DNA of 64,000 nucleotides from Atherix ibis. Taxonomy: Eukaryota; Arthropoda; Insecta; Diptera; Athericidae. The notes below the pieces were generated by a model, which was not told the origin of the DNA, searched no databases, and saw only the letters and a list, made by a program, of their open reading frames with translations. The DNA is taken from assembly GCA_958298945.1 (NCBI GenBank), contig OY282608.1:18143933-18207932 (forward strand). The letters run 5' to 3'. Shown piece by piece: positions 1-14,475 of this stretch. Each line of letters starts with the position of its first letter. Position 1 is the stretch's first letter. Made by a program: the position numbers and the translations under genes.

Positions 1-737
1 GCAAGCCAACAAACCAACAAACCAACAAGCCAACAAGCCAACAAACCAACAAACCAACAAGCAAACAAACCAACAAACCCACAAACCAACAAGCCAACAA
101 ACCAACAAACAAATAAACCAACAAACCTAAAAACCAACAAACCAACAAACTAACAAACCAACAAACCAACAAACCAACAAGCCAACAAACCAACAAACCA
201 ACAAACCAACAAACCAACAAACTAAGTAACCAACAAGCCAACAAACCAACAAACCAACAAGCTAACAAACCAACAAACTAACAAACCAAAAAGCCAACTA
301 ACCAACAAACCAACAAGCCAACAAGCCAACAAACCAACAAACCAACAAGCCAACAAACCAACAAACATACAAACCAACAAGCCAACAAACCAACAAACAA
401 ATAAACCAACAAACCAACAAACCAACAAACCAACAAACCAACAAACCAACAAACCAACAAACCAACAAACCAAAAAACCAACAAACTAACAAGCCAATAA
501 GCCAACAAACCAACAAGCCAACAAACCAACAAACCAACAAACCAACAAGCCAACAAACCAACAAACAAATAAACCAACAAACCAACAAACCAACAAACCA
601 ACAAACCAACAAACCAAAAAACCAACAAACCAACAAGCCAACAAGCCAACAAACCAACAAACTAACAAACCAACAAATGAACTAACCAACAAACCAACAA
701 GCCAACAAGCCAACAAACCAACAAACCAACAAACCAA
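1..737. repeat. HOR A, copy 1 (left part outside the window)
   Basis: From base 1 this segment matches 4,041 onward at a spacing of 4,040 bp. It includes the bar-code units AAGCAAAC, AAACCCAC, AAACAAAT, AAACCTAA, AAACTAAG/TAACCAAC and AAATGAAC in the same order. One extra AAACCAAC unit near 4,675 in the second copy changes the spacing to 4,048. The match ends at about 738, where the second copy reads CAAGAAACC instead. The copy is already matching at base 1, so its true start lies upstream. Confidence 0.92.
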
Positions 738-3700
738 CAAACCAACAAACCAACAAGCCAACAAACCAACAAACCAACAAGCCAACAAACCAACAAACCA
801 ACAACCCAACAAACCAACAAGCCAACAAGCGAACAAACCAACAAACCAACAAGCCAACAAACCAACAAGCCAACAAACCAAAAAACCAAAAAACCAAGTA
901 ACCAAAAAGCCAACAAGCCAACAAGCAAACAAACCAACAAGCCAACAAACCAACAAACCAACAAGCCAACAAACCAACAAGCCAACAAACCAAGTAACCA
1001 AAAAGCCAACAAGCCAACAAGCAAACAAACCAACAAGCCAACAAACCAACAAGCCAACAAACCAACAAACCAACAAACCAACAAGCCAACAAACCAACAA
1101 ACAAATAAACCATTCAACCAACAAACCAACAAACCAACAAACCAACAAACCAAAAAACCAACAAACCAACAAACCAACAAGCCAGCAAGCCAACAAACCA
1201 ACAAACCAACAAGCCAACAAGCCAACAAACCAACAAACCAACAAGCAAACAAACCAACAAACCCACAAACCAACAAGCCAACAAACCAACAAACAAATAA
1301 ACCAACAAACCTAAAAACCAACAAACCAACAAACTAACAAACCAACAAACCAACAAACCAACAAGCCAACAAACCAACAAACCAACAAGCCAACAAACCA
1401 ACAAACCAACAAGCCAACAAACCAACAAACCAACAAACCAACAAACTAAGTAACCAACAAGCCAACAAACCAACAAACCAACAAGCTAACAAACCAACAA
1501 ACTAACAAACCAAAAAGCCAACTAACCAACAAACCAACAAGCCAACCAACCAACAAACCAACAAACCAACAAGCCAACAAACCAACAAACATTCAAACCA
1601 ACAAGCCAACAAACCAACAAACAAATAAACCAACAAACCAACAAACCAACAAACCAACAAATCAACAAACCAACAAACCAACAGACCAACAAACCAAAAA
1701 ACCAACAAACTAACAAGCCAACAAGCCAACAAACCAACAAACTAACAAGCCAACAAGCCAACAAACCAACAAGCCAACAAACCAACAAACCAACAAACCA
1801 ACAAGCCAACAAGCCAACAAACCAACAAACCAACAAACCAAGAAACCAACAAACCAAAAAACTAAGTAACCAACAAGCCAATAAACCAACAAACCAACAA
1901 GCCAACAAGCCAACAAACCAACAAACCAACAAGCCAACAAACCAACGAACCAACAAACCAAAAAACCAACAAACCAACAAACCAACAAACCAACAAACCA
2001 ACAAACCAACAAACCAACAAGCCAACAAACCAACAAACCAACAACCCAACAAACCAACAAGCCAACAAGCGAACAAACCAACAAACCAACAAGCCAACAA
2101 ACCAACAAACCAACAAGCCAACAAGCCAACAAACCAACAAACCAACAAGCCAACAAACCAACAAACCAACAAGCCAACAAACCAACAAACCAACAAGCCA
2201 ACAAACCAACAAACCAACAACCTAACAAACCAACAAGCCAACAAGCGAACAAACCAACAAACCAACAAGCCAACAAACCAACAAACCAACAAACCAACAA
2301 GCCAACAAACCAACAAGCCAACAAACCAACAAACCAACAAGCCAACAAACCAACAAACCAACAAGCCAACAAATCAACAAACCAACAAACCAACAAGCCA
2401 ACAAACCAACAAGCCAACAAACCAACAAACCAACAAGCCAACAAACCAACAAACCAACAAGCCAACAAACCAACAAACCACCAACCCAACAAACCAACAA
2501 GCCAACAAGCGAACAAACCAACAAACCAACAAGCCAACAAACCAACAAACCAACAAACCAACAAGCCAACAAACCAACAAGCCAACAAACCAAAAAACCA
2601 AAAAACCAAGTAACCAAAAAGCCAACAAGCCAACAAGCAAACAAACCAACAAGCCAACAAACCAACAAACCAACAAGCCAACAAACGAACAAACAAACAA
2701 GCCAACAAGCCTACAAACCAACAAACCAACAAACCAACAAGCCAACAAACCAACAAACCAACAAGCCAACAAGTCGACAAACCAACAAACCAACAAGCCA
2801 ACAAACCAACAAACCAACAAACCAACAAACCCACAAACCAACAAACCAACAAGCCAACAAGCCAACAAACCAACAAACCAACAAACCAACAAACCAACAA
2901 GCCAACAAACCAACAAGCCAACAAACCAACAAACATACAAACCAACAAGCCAACAAACCAACAAACAAATAAACCAACAAACCAACAAACCAACAAACCA
3001 ACAAACCCACAAACCAACAAACCAACAAGCCAACAAGCCAACAAACCAACAAACCAACAAACCAACAAACCAACAAGCCAACAAACCAACAAGCCAACAA
3101 ACCAACAAACCAACAAACCAAGTAACCAAAAAGCCAACAAACTAACAAACCAACAAGCCAACAAACCCACAAACCAACAAACCAACAAGCCAACAAGCCA
3201 ACAAACCAACAAACCAACAAGCCAACAAGCCAACAAGCCAACAAACCAACAAACCAACAAGCCAACAAACCAACAAACCAACAAGCCAACAAACCAACAA
3301 ACCAACAAGCCAACAAACCAACAAACCAACAACCCAACAAACCAACAAGCCAACAAGCGAACAAACCAACAAACCAACAAGCCAACAAACCAACAAACCA
3401 ACAAACCAACAAGCCAACAAACCAACAAGCCAACAAACCAAAAAACCAAAAAACCAAGTAACCAAAAAGCCAACAAGCCAACAAGCAAACAAACCAACAA
3501 GCCAACAAACCAACAAACCAACAAGCCAACAAACCAACAAACAAACAAGCCAACAAGCCTACAAACCAACAAACCAACAAACCAACAAGCCAACAAACCA
3601 ACAAACCAACAAGCCAACAAGTCAACAAACCAACAAACCAACAAGCCAACAAACCAACAAACCAACAAACCAACAAACCCACAAACCAACAAACCAACAA

Positions 3701-4040
3701 GCCAACAAGCCAACAAACCAACAAACCAACAAACCAACAAACCAACAAGCAAACAAACCAACAAGCCAACAAACCAACAAACCAACAAACCAAGTAACCA
3801 AAAAGCCAACAAACTAACAAACCAACAAGCCAACAAGCCAACAAACCAAGAAACCAACAAAGCAACAAGCCAACAAGGCAAGAAGCCAACAAACCAACAA
3901 GCCAACAAACCAACAAACCAACAAACCAACAAGCCAACAAACCAACAAACAAATAAACCAACCAACCAACAAACCAACAAACCAACAAACCAACAAACCA
4001 AAAAACCAAAAAACCAACAAACCAACAAACCAACAAGCCA
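738..4040. repeat. Octamer array between the HOR A copies
   Basis: No long clean HOR period was resolved here. Short blocks recur. One is AACCCAAC followed by AAGCGAAC, near 800, 2,041, 2,485 and 3,331. Another is a run of two or three AAACCAAA units leading into AAACCAAG/TAACCAAA, near 880, 2,590 and 3,440. Rarer units include AAACATTC near 1,588 and CATTCAACC near 1,112. No gene or unique DNA was seen. Confidence 0.85.
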
Positions 4041-4785
4041 GCAAGCCAACAAACCAACAAACCAACAAGCCAACAAGCCAACAAACCAACAAACCAACAA
4101 GCAAACAAACCAACAAACCCACAAACCAACAAGCCAACAAACCAACAAACAAATAAACCAACAAACCTAAAAACCAACAAACCAACAAACTAACAAACCA
4201 ACAAACCAACAAACCAACAAGCCAACAAACCAACAAACCAACAAACCAACAAACCAACAAACTAAGTAACCAACAAGCCAACAAACCAACAAACCAACAA
4301 GCTAACAAACCAACAAACTAACAAACCAAAAAGCCAACTAACCAACAAACCAACAAGCCAACAAGCCAACAAACCAACAAACCAACAAGCCAACAAACCA
4401 ACAAACATACAAACCAACAAGCCAACAAACCAACAAACAAATAAACCAACAAACCAACAAACCAACAAACCAACAAACCAACAAACCAACAAACCAACAA
4501 ACCAACAAACCAAAAAACCAACAAACTAACAAGCCAATAAGCCAACAAACCAACAAGCCAACAAACCAACAAACCAACAAACCAACAAGCCAACAAACCA
4601 ACAAACAAATAAACCAACAAACCAACAAACCAACAAACCAACAAACCAACAAACCAAAAAACCAACAAACCAACAAACCAACAAGCCAACAAGCCAACAA
4701 ACCAACAAACTAACAAACCAACAAATGAACTAACCAACAAACCAACAAGCCAACAAGCCAACAAACCAACAAACCAACAAACCAA
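4041..4785. repeat. HOR A, copy 2
   Basis: This is the partner of 1-737, apparently identical apart from one 8-bp unit. To its right the sequence joins a different block (AAGAAACC, then AAACTAAG/TAACCAAC, then AATAAACC) that also occurs from about 1,841 at a spacing of 2,944 bp. The segment is therefore a mosaic of two older repeat neighbourhoods, which fits unequal exchange rather than simple amplification. Confidence 0.9.
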
Positions 4786-6466
4786 GAAACCAACAAACCA
4801 AAAAACTAAGTAACCAACAAGCCAATAAACCAACAAACCAACAAGCCAACAAGCCAACAAACCAACAAACCAACAAGCCAACAAACCAACGAACCAACAA
4901 ACCAAAAAACCAACAAACCAACAAACCAACAAACCAACAAACCAACAAACCAACAAGCCAACAAGCCAACAAACCAACAAACCAACAAACCAACAAGCCA
5001 ACAAGCCAACAAACCAAGAAACCAACAAAGCAACAAGCCAACAAGGCAACAAGCCAACAAACCAGCAAGCCAACAAACCAACAAACCAACAAACCAACAA
5101 GCCAACCAACCAACAAACAAATAAACCAACAAACCAACAAACCAACAAACCAACAAACCAACAAACCAAAAAACCAACAAACCAACAAACCAACAAGCCA
5201 GCAAGCCAACAAACCAACAAACCAACAAGCCAACAAGCCAACAAACCAACAAACCAACAAGCAAACAAACCAACAAACCCACAAACCAACAAGCCAACAA
5301 ACAAATAAACCAACAAACCTAAAAACCAACAAACCAACAAACTAACAAACCAACAAACCAACAAACCAACAAGCCAACAAACGAACAAACCAACAAACCA
5401 ACAAACTAAGTAACCAACAAGCCAACAAACCAACAAACCAACAAGCTAACAAACCAACAAACTAACAAACCAAAAAGCCAACTAACCAACAAACCATCAA
5501 GCCAACAAGCCAACAAACCAACAAACCAACAAGCCAACAAACCAACAAACCAACAAACCAACAAACCAACAAACCAACAAACCAAAAAACCAACAAACTA
5601 ACAAGCCAATAAGCCAACAAACTAACAAGCCAATAAACCAACAAACCAACAAACCAACAAGCCAACAAACCAACAAACAAATAAACCAACAAACCAACAA
5701 ACCAACAAACCAACAAACCAACAAACCAACAAACCAAAAAACCAACAAACTAACAAGCCAATAAGCCAACAAACCAACAAGCCAATAAACCAACAAACCA
5801 ACAAACCAACAAGCCAACAAACCAACAAACAAATAAACCAACAAACCAACAAACCAACAAACCAACAAACCAACAAACCAAAAAACCTACAAACCAACAA
5901 GCCAACAAGCCAACAAACTAACAAACCAACAAATGAACAAACCAACAAACCAACAAGCCAACAAGCCAACAAACTAACAAACCAACAAACCAAGAAACCA
6001 ACAAACCAAAAAACTAAGTAACCAACAAGCCAATAAACCAACAAACCAACAAGCCAACAAGCCAACAAACCAACAAACCAACAAGCCAACAAACCAACGA
6101 ACCAACAAACCAAAAAACCAACAAACCAACAAACCAACAAACCAACAAACCAACAAACCAACAAGCCAACAAGCCAACAAACCAACAAACCAACAAACCA
6201 ACAAGCCAACAAGCCAACAAACCAACAAACCAACAAGCCAACAAACCAACAAACCAACAAGCCAACAAACCAACAAACCAACAAGCCAACAAACCAACAA
6301 ACCAACAACCCAACAAACCAACAAGCCAACAAGCCAACAAACCAACAAACCAACAAGCCAACAAACCAACAAACCAACAAACCAACAAGCCAACAAACCA
6401 ACAAGCCAACAAACCAAAAAACCAAAAAACCAAGTAACCAAAAAGCCAACAAGCCAACAAGCAAAC
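4786..6466. repeat. Octamer array between HOR A and HOR B
   Basis: The array continues without a gene. The first part repeats the block from about 1,841 for roughly 190 bp, including AACGAACC and the AAACTAAG/TAACCAAC pair, which is also present near 5,993. Near 6,303-6,440 it carries the AACCCAAC and double-AAACCAAA blocks that are typical of the left third of the window. Confidence 0.85.
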
Positions 6467-8875
6467 AAACCAACAAACCAACAAGCCAACAAACCAACAA
6501 ACCAACAAACCAACAAGCCAACAAGCCTAACAACCCAACAAACCAACAAACCAACAAGCCAACAAACCAACAAACCAAAAAACCAACAAACCAACAAACC
6601 AACAAGCCAACAAGCCAACAAACCAACAAACCAACAAGCCAACAAACCAACAAACTAAGTAACCAACAAGCCAACAAACCAACAAGCCAACAAGCCAACA
6701 AGCCAACAAACCAAAAAACCAACAAGCCAACAAACCAACAAACCAAAAAACCAACAAACCAACAAACCAACAAGCTAACAAGCCAACAAACCAACAAACC
6801 AACAAGCCAACAAACCAACAAACTAAGTAACCAACAAGCCAACAAACCAACAAGCCAACAAGCCAACAAGCCAACAAACCAACAAACCAACAAGCCAACA
6901 AACCAACAAACCAACAAGCCAACAAACCAACAAACTAAGTAACTAACAAGCCAACAAACCAACAAGCCAACAAGCCAACAAGCCAACAAACCAACAAACC
7001 AACAAGCCAACAAACCAACAAATTAAAAAACCAACAAACCAACAAACCAACAAGCCAACAAGCCAACAAACCAACAAACCAACAAGCCAACAAACCAACA
7101 AACCAACAAGCCAACAAACCAACAAACCAACAAGCCAACAAGCCAACAAACCAACAAACCAACAAACCAACAAACCAACAAACCAACAAACCAACAAACC
7201 AACAAACCAACAAACCAACAAACCAACAAGCCAACAAGCCAACAAACCAACAAACCAACAAACCAACAAACCAACAAGCCAACAAACCAACAAGCCAACA
7301 AACCAACAAACCAACAAACCAAGTAACCAAAAAGCCAACAAACTAACAAACCAACAAGCCAGCAAGCCAACAAACCAACAAACCAACAAACCACCAAGCC
7401 AACAAGCCAACAAACCAACAAACCAACAAACCAACAAACCAACAAGCCAACAAGCCAACAAACCAACAAACCAACAAGCCAACAAACCAACAAACCAACA
7501 AGCCAACAAACCAACAAACCAACAAGCCAACAAACCAACAAACCAACAACCCAACAAACCAACAAGCCAACAAGCGAACAAACCAACAAACCAACAAGCC
7601 AACAAACCAACAAACCAACAAACCAACAAGCCAACAAACCAACAAGCCAACAAACCAAAAAACCAAAAAACCAAGTAACCAAAAAGCCAACAAGCCAACA
7701 AGCAAACAAACCAACAAACCAACAAGCCAACAAACCAACAAACCAACAAACCAACAAACAAACAAGCCAACAAGCCTACAAACCAACAAGCCAACAAGCC
7801 AACAAACCAACAAACCAACAAGCCAACAAACCAACAAGCCAACAAACCAACAAGCCAACAAATCAACAAGCCAACAAACCAAAAAACCAAAAAACCAAGT
7901 AACCAAAAAGCCAACAAGCCAACAAGCAAACGAACCAACAAGCCAACAAACCAACAAACCAACAAGCCAACAAACCAACAAACAAACAAGCCAACAAGCC
8001 TACAAACCAACAAACCAACAAACCAACAAACCAACAAACCAACAAGCCAACAAACCAACAAGCCAACAAACCAAAAAACCAAAAAACCAACAAACCAACA
8101 AACCAACAAGCCAACAAGCCAACAAACCAACAAACCAACAAACAGACAAAACAACAAGCCAACAAACCAACAAGCCAACAAACCAACAAACCAAGTAAAC
8201 AAAAAGCCAACAAACTAACAAACCAACAAGCCAACAAGCCAACAAACCAAGAAACCAACAAAGCAACAAGCCAACAAGGCAACAAGCCAACAAACCAACA
8301 AGCCAACAAACCAACAAACCAACAAACCAACAAGCCAACAAACCAAAAAACAAATAAACCAACCAACCAACAAACCAACAAACCAACAAACCAACAAACC
8401 AAAAAACCAACAAACCAACAAACCAACAAGCCAGCAAGCCAACAAACCAACAAACCAACAAGCCAACAAGCCAACAAACCAACAAACCAACAAGCAAACA
8501 AACCAACAAACCCACAAACCAACAAGCCAACAAACCAACAAACAAATAAACCAACAAACCTAAAAACCAACAAACCAACAAACTAACAAACCAACAAACC
8601 AACAAACCAACAAGCCAACAAACCAACAAACCAACAAACCAACAAACCAACAAACTAAGTAACCAACAAGCCAACAAACCAACAAACCAACAAGCTAACA
8701 AACCAACAAACTAACAAACCAAGAAGCCAACTAACCAACAAACCAACAAGCCAACAAGCCAACAAACCAACAAACCAACAAGCCAACAAACCAACAAACA
8801 TACAAACCAACAAGCCAACAAACCAACAAACAAATAAACCAACAAACCAACAAACCAACAAACCAACAAACCAAC
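6467..8875. repeat. HOR B, copy 1 (about 2.4 kb)
   Basis: It aligns to 8,876-11,253. The spacing is 2,401 bp at the shared extra-T unit (6,523-6,531 with 8,924-8,932) and shortens by whole 8-bp units to 2,369 bp at 8,561 with 10,930. Matching starts at about 6,466/8,867 and stops at about 8,885/11,254, so the tandem junction lies between 8,867 and 8,885. The copies differ mainly by gained or lost octamers and a few substitutions, for example a TAGCCAAC unit near 8,957 found only in copy 2. Confidence 0.9.
6523..6531. other. Off-register unit, 9 bp (+1, extra T at 6,528)
   Basis: The unit reads AAGCCTAAC and is followed by AACCCAAC. The start phase of all later units shifts from 3 to 4 modulo 8. 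It is shared with 8,924-8,932 (HOR B). Confidence 0.95.
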
Positions 8876-11253
8876 AAACCAACAAGCCAACAAACCAACA
8901 AACCAACAAACCAACAAGCCAACAAGCCTAACAACCCAACAAACCAACAAACCAACTAGCCAACAAACCAACAAACCAAAAAACCAACAAACCAACAAAC
9001 CAACAAGCCAACAAGCCAACAAACCAACAAACCAACAAGCCAACAAACCAACAAACTAAGTAACCAACAAGCCAACAAACCAACAAGCCAACAAGCCAAC
9101 AAACCAAAAAACCAACAAGCCAACAAACCAACAAACCAAAAAACCAACAAACCAACAAACCAACAAGCTAACAAGCCAACAAACCAACAAACCAACAAGC
9201 CAACAAACCAACAAACTAAGTAACCAACAAGCCAACAAACCAACAAGCCAACAAGCCAACAAGCCAACAAACCAACAAACCAACAAGCCAACAAACCAAC
9301 AAACCAACAAGCCAACAAACCAACAAACTAAGTAACCAACAAGCCAACAAACCAACAAGCCAACAAGCCAACAAGCCAACAAACCAACAAACCAACAAGC
9401 CAACAAACCAACAAACCAAAAAACCAACAAACCAACAAACCAACAAGCCAACAAGCCAACAAACCAACAAACCAACAAGCCAACAAACCAACAAACCAAC
9501 AAGCCAACAAACCAACAAACCAACAAGCCAACAAGCCAACAAACCAACAAACCAACAAACCAACAAACCAACAAACCAACAAACCAACAAACCAACAAAC
9601 CAACAAACCAACAAGCCAACAAGCCAACAAACCAACAAACCAACAAACCAACAAGCCAACAAACCAACAAGCCAACAAACCAACAAACCAACAAACCAAG
9701 TAACCAAAAAGCCAACAAACTAACAAACCAACAAGCCAGCAAGCCAACAAACCAACAAACCAACAAACCACCAAGCCAACAAGCCAACAAACCAACAAAC
9801 CAACAAACCAACAAACCAACAAGCCAACAAGCCAACAAACCAACAAACCAACAAGCCAACAAACCAACAAACCAACAAGCCAACAAACCAACAAACCAAC
9901 AAACCAACAAACCAACAAACCAACAACCCAACAAACCAACAAGCCAACAAGCGAACAAACCAACAAACCAACAAGCCAACAAACCAACAAACCAACAAAC
10001 CAACAAGCCAACAAACCAACAAGCCAACAAACCAAAAAACCAAAAAACCAAGTAACCAAAAAGCCAACAAGCCAACAAGCAAACAAACCAACAAACCAAC
10101 AAGCCAACAAACCAACAAACCAACAAACCAACAAACAAACAAGCCAACAAGCCTACAAACCAACAAGCCAACAAGCCAACAAACCAACAAACCAACAAGC
10201 CAACAAACCAACAAACCAACAAACCAACAAGCCAACAAATCAACAAGCCAACAAACCAAAAAACCAAAAAACCAAGTAACCAAAAAGCCAACAAGCCAAC
10301 AAGCAAACGAACCAACAAGCCAACAAACCAACAAACCAACAAGCCAACAAACCAACAAACAAACAAGCCAACAAGCCTACAAACCAACAAACCAACAAAC
10401 CAACAAACCAACAAACCAACAAGCCAACAAACCAACAAGCCAACAAACCAAAAAACCAAAAAACCAACAAACCAACAAACCAACAAGCCAACAAGCCAAC
10501 AAACCAACAAACCAACAAAACAACAAGCCAACAAACCAACAAGCCAACAAACCAACAAACCAAGTAAACAAAAAGCCAACAAACTAACAAACCAACAAGC
10601 CAACAAGCCAACAAACCAAGAAACCAACAAAGCAACAAGCCAACAAGGCAACAAGCCAACAAACCAACAAGCCAACAAACCAACAAACCAACAAACCAAC
10701 AAGCCAACAAACCAAAAAACAAATAAACCAACCAACCAACAAACCAACAAACCAACAAACCAACAAACCAAAAAACCAACAAACCAACAAACCAACAAGC
10801 CAGCAAGCCAACAAACCAACAAACCAACAAGCCAACAAGCCAACAAACCAACAAACCAACAAGCAAACAAACCAACAAACCCACAAACCAACAAGCCAAC
10901 AAACCAACAAACAAATAAACCAACAAACCTAAAAACCAACAAACCAACAAACTAACAAACCAACAAACCAACAAACCAACAAGCCAACAAACCAACAAAC
11001 CAACAAACCAACAAACCAACAAACTAAGTAACCAACAAGCCAACAAACCAACAAACCAACAAGCTAACAAACCAACAAACTAACAAACCAAAAAGCCAAC
11101 TAACCAACAAACCAACAAGCCAACAAGCCAACAAACCAACAAACCAACAAGCCAACAAACCAACAAACATACAAACCAACAAGCCAACAAACCAACAAAC
11201 AAATAAACCAACAAACCAACAAACCAACAAACCAACAAACCAACAAACCAACA
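8876..11253. repeat. HOR B, copy 2
   Basis: This is the tandem partner of 6,467-8,875. Its right part, from about 9,684, was later carried along in the 4.8-kb HOR C duplication, so the same bar-codes appear a third time at about 14,476-16,050. That nesting orders the events: HOR B arose before HOR C (inference). Confidence 0.9.
8924..8932. other. Off-register unit, 9 bp (+1), HOR B partner
   Basis: It is the same AAGCCTAAC unit with the extra T at 8,929, inherited with HOR B copy 2. The phase moves from 4 to 5. Confidence 0.95.
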
Positions 11254-14200
11254 AACCAACAAACCAAAAAACCAACAAACTAACAAGCCAATAAGCCAAC
11301 AAACCAACAAGCCAACAAACCAACAAACCAACAAACCAACAAGCCAACAAACCAACAAACAAATAAACCAACAAACCAACAAACCAACAAACCAAAAAAC
11401 CAACAAACCAACAAGCCAACAAGCCAACAAACCAACAAACTAACAAACCAACAAATGAACTAACCAACAAACCAACAAGCCAACAAGCCAACAAACCAAC
11501 AAACCAACAAACCAAGAAACCAACAAACCAAAAAACTAAGTAACCAGCAAGCCAATAAACCAACAAACCAACAAGCCAACAAGCCAACAAACCAACAAAC
11601 CAACAAGCCAACAAACCAACGAACCAACAAACGAAAAAACCAACAAACCAACAAACCAACAAACCAACAAACCAACAAACCAACAAGCCAAAAAGCCAAC
11701 AAACCAACAAACCAACAAACCAACAAGCCAACAAGCCAACAAACCAAGAAACCAACAAAGCAACAAGCCAACAAGGCAACAAGCCAACAAACAAACAAGC
11801 CAACAAACCAACAAACCAACAAACCAACAAGCCAACAAACCAACAAACAAATAAACCAACAAACCAATAAACCAACAAACCAACAAACCAACAAACCAAA
11901 AAACCAACAAACCAACAAACCAACAAGCCAGCAAGCCAACAAACCAACAAACCAACAAGCCAACAAGCCAACAAACCAACAAACCAACAAGCAAACAAAC
12001 CAACAAACCCACAAACCAACAAGCCAACAAACCAACAAACAAATAAACCAACAAACCTAAAAACCAACAAACCAACAAACTAACAAACAAACAAACCAAC
12101 AAACCAACAAGCCAACAAACGAACAAACCAACAAACCAACAAACTAAGTAACCAACAAGCCAACAAACCAACAAACCAACAAGCTAACAAACCAACAAAC
12201 TAACAAACCAAAAAGCCAACTAACCAACAAACCAACAAGCCAACAAGCCAACAAACCAACAATCCAACAAGCCAACAAACCAACAAACATACAAACCAAC
12301 AAGCCAACAAACCAACAAACAAATAAACCAACAAACCAACAAACCAACAAACCAACAAACCAACAAACCAACAAACCAACAAACCAACAAACCAACAAAC
12401 CAACAAACCAAAAAACCAACAAACTAACAAGCCAATAAGCCAACAAACCAACAAGCCAACAAACCAACAAACCAACAAACCAACAAGCCAACAAACCAAC
12501 AAACAAATAAACCAACAAACCAACAAACCAACAAACCAACAAACCAAAAAACCAACAAACCAACAAGCCAACAAGCCAACAAACCAACAAACTAACAAAC
12601 CAACAAATGAACTAACCAACAAACCAACAAGCCAACAAGCCAACAAACCAACAAACCAACAAAACAAGAAACCAACAAACCAAAAAACTAAGTAACCAAC
12701 AAGCCAATAAACCAACAAACCAACAAGCCAACAAGCCAACAAACCAACAAACCAACAAGCCAACAAACCAACGAACCAACAAACCAAAAAACCAACAAAC
12801 CAATAAACCAACAAACCAACAAACCAACAAACCAACAAACCAACAAGCCAACAAGCCAACAAACCAACAAACCAGCAAACCAACAAGCCAACAAGCCAAC
12901 AAACCAACAAACCAACAAGCCAACAAACCAACAAACCAACAAGCCAACAAACCAACAAACCAACAAGCCAACAAACCAACAAACCAACAACCCAACAAAC
13001 CAACAAGCCAACAAGCCAACAAACCAACAAACCAACAAGCCAACAAACCAAAAAACCAAAAAACCAAGTAACCAAAAAGCCAACAAGCCAACAAGCAAAC
13101 AAACCAACAAGCCAACAAACCAACAAACCAACAAACCAACAAGCCAACAAGCCAACAAACCAACAAACCAACAAACCAACAAGCCAACAAACCAACAAAC
13201 CAAAAAACCAACAAACCAACAAACCAACAAGCCAACAAGCCAACAAACCAACAAACCAACAAGCCAACAAACCAACAAACTAAGTAACCAACAAGCCAAT
13301 AAACCAACAAGCCAACAAGCCAACAAGCCAACAAACCAACAAACCAACAAGCCAACAAACCAACAAACCAACAAACCAAAAAACCAACAAACCAAAAAAC
13401 CAACAAACCAGCTAACCAACAAACCAACAAGCCAACAAGCCATCAAACCAACAAACCAACAAACCAACAAGCCAACAAACCAACAAGCCAACAAACCAAC
13501 AAACCAACAAACCAAGTAACCAAAAAGCCAACAAACTAACAAACCAACAAGCAAACAAGCCAATAAACCAACAAACCAACAAAGCAACAAGCCAACAAGC
13601 CAACAAACCAACAAACCAACAAGCGAACAAACCAACAAACCAACAAGCCAACAAGCCAACAAACCAACAAACCAACAAACCAACAAGCCAACAAACCAAC
13701 AAACCAACAAGCCAACAAGTTACCAAGCCAACAAACCAACAAGCCAACAAACCAAGAAACCAACAAACCAACAAACCAACAAACCAACAAACCAACAAAC
13801 CAACAAGCCAACAAGCCAACAAACCAACAAACCAACAAACCAACAAACCAACAAGCCAACAAACCAACAAGCCAACAAACCAACAAACCAACAAACAAAT
13901 AAACCAACAAACCAACAAACCAACAAACCAACAAACCAACAAGCCAACAAACCAACAAACCAACAAACCAACAAGCCAACAAACCAACAAACAAATAAAC
14001 CAGCAAACCAAAAAACCAACAAACCAACAAACCCACAAACCAACAAACCAACAAGCCAACAAGCCAACAAGCCAACAAACCAACAAACCAACAAGCCAAC
14101 AAACCAACAAACCAACAAACCAACATGCCAACAAACCAACAAATCAACAAATCAACAAATAAACAAACCAAGAAACTAACAAACCAACAAACCAACAAAC

Positions 14201-14475
14201 CAAAAAACCAACAAACCAACAAACCATCAAACGAACAAACCAACAAACCAACAAACTAACAAACCAACAAACCAAAAAACCAACAAACCAACAAACCAAC
14301 AAGCCAACGAACCAACAAACCAACAAACCAATTAACCAACAAACCAACAAACGAACAAACCAACAAACCAACAAACCAACATACCAACAAACCAACAAAC
14401 CAACAAACCTACAAACCTACAAACCAACAAACCAACAAACAAATAAACCAACAAACCAACAAACCGACAAACAAA
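9684..14475. repeat. HOR C, copy 1 (about 4.8 kb)
   Basis: Bar-codes recur at 4,792 bp (9,698 with 14,490; 10,377 with 15,169; 12,612 with 17,404) or 4,800 bp (11,080 with 15,880; 14,144 with 18,944). Only whole-unit indels separate the copies. The breakpoint lies within 14,476-14,488. One visible difference is the unit pair at about 14,117-14,132 (AAACCAAC/ATGCCAAC), which reads AAACCAAG/CTGCCAAC in copy 2. Confidence 0.92.

Noticed and set aside
224..230. AAGTAAC as splice donor or promoter element
   Set aside because: It resembles a GTAA donor but recurs dozens of times inside satellite DNA with no acceptor, branch site or flanking exon. It is better explained as an inherited unit variant.
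1710..4148. Longest - strand open frame, about 812 codons of LVCWFVGL-like cycles, and many others like it on the - strand
   Set aside because: It is a product of a stop-free 8-bp repeat. All three frames give the same cycle, overlapping frames cover the same DNA, starts and stops fall only at chance unit variants, and no ribosome site, splice signal or non-repeat domain is present. The hydrophobic cycle would be miscalled as a membrane protein.
6467..11253. Transposon or long terminal repeats as the cause of the 2.4-kb periodicity
   Set aside because: No terminal inverted repeats, target-site duplications, coding domains or non-octamer DNA lie at the edges. The copies are made of the same octamers and differ by whole units, which fits unequal crossover.
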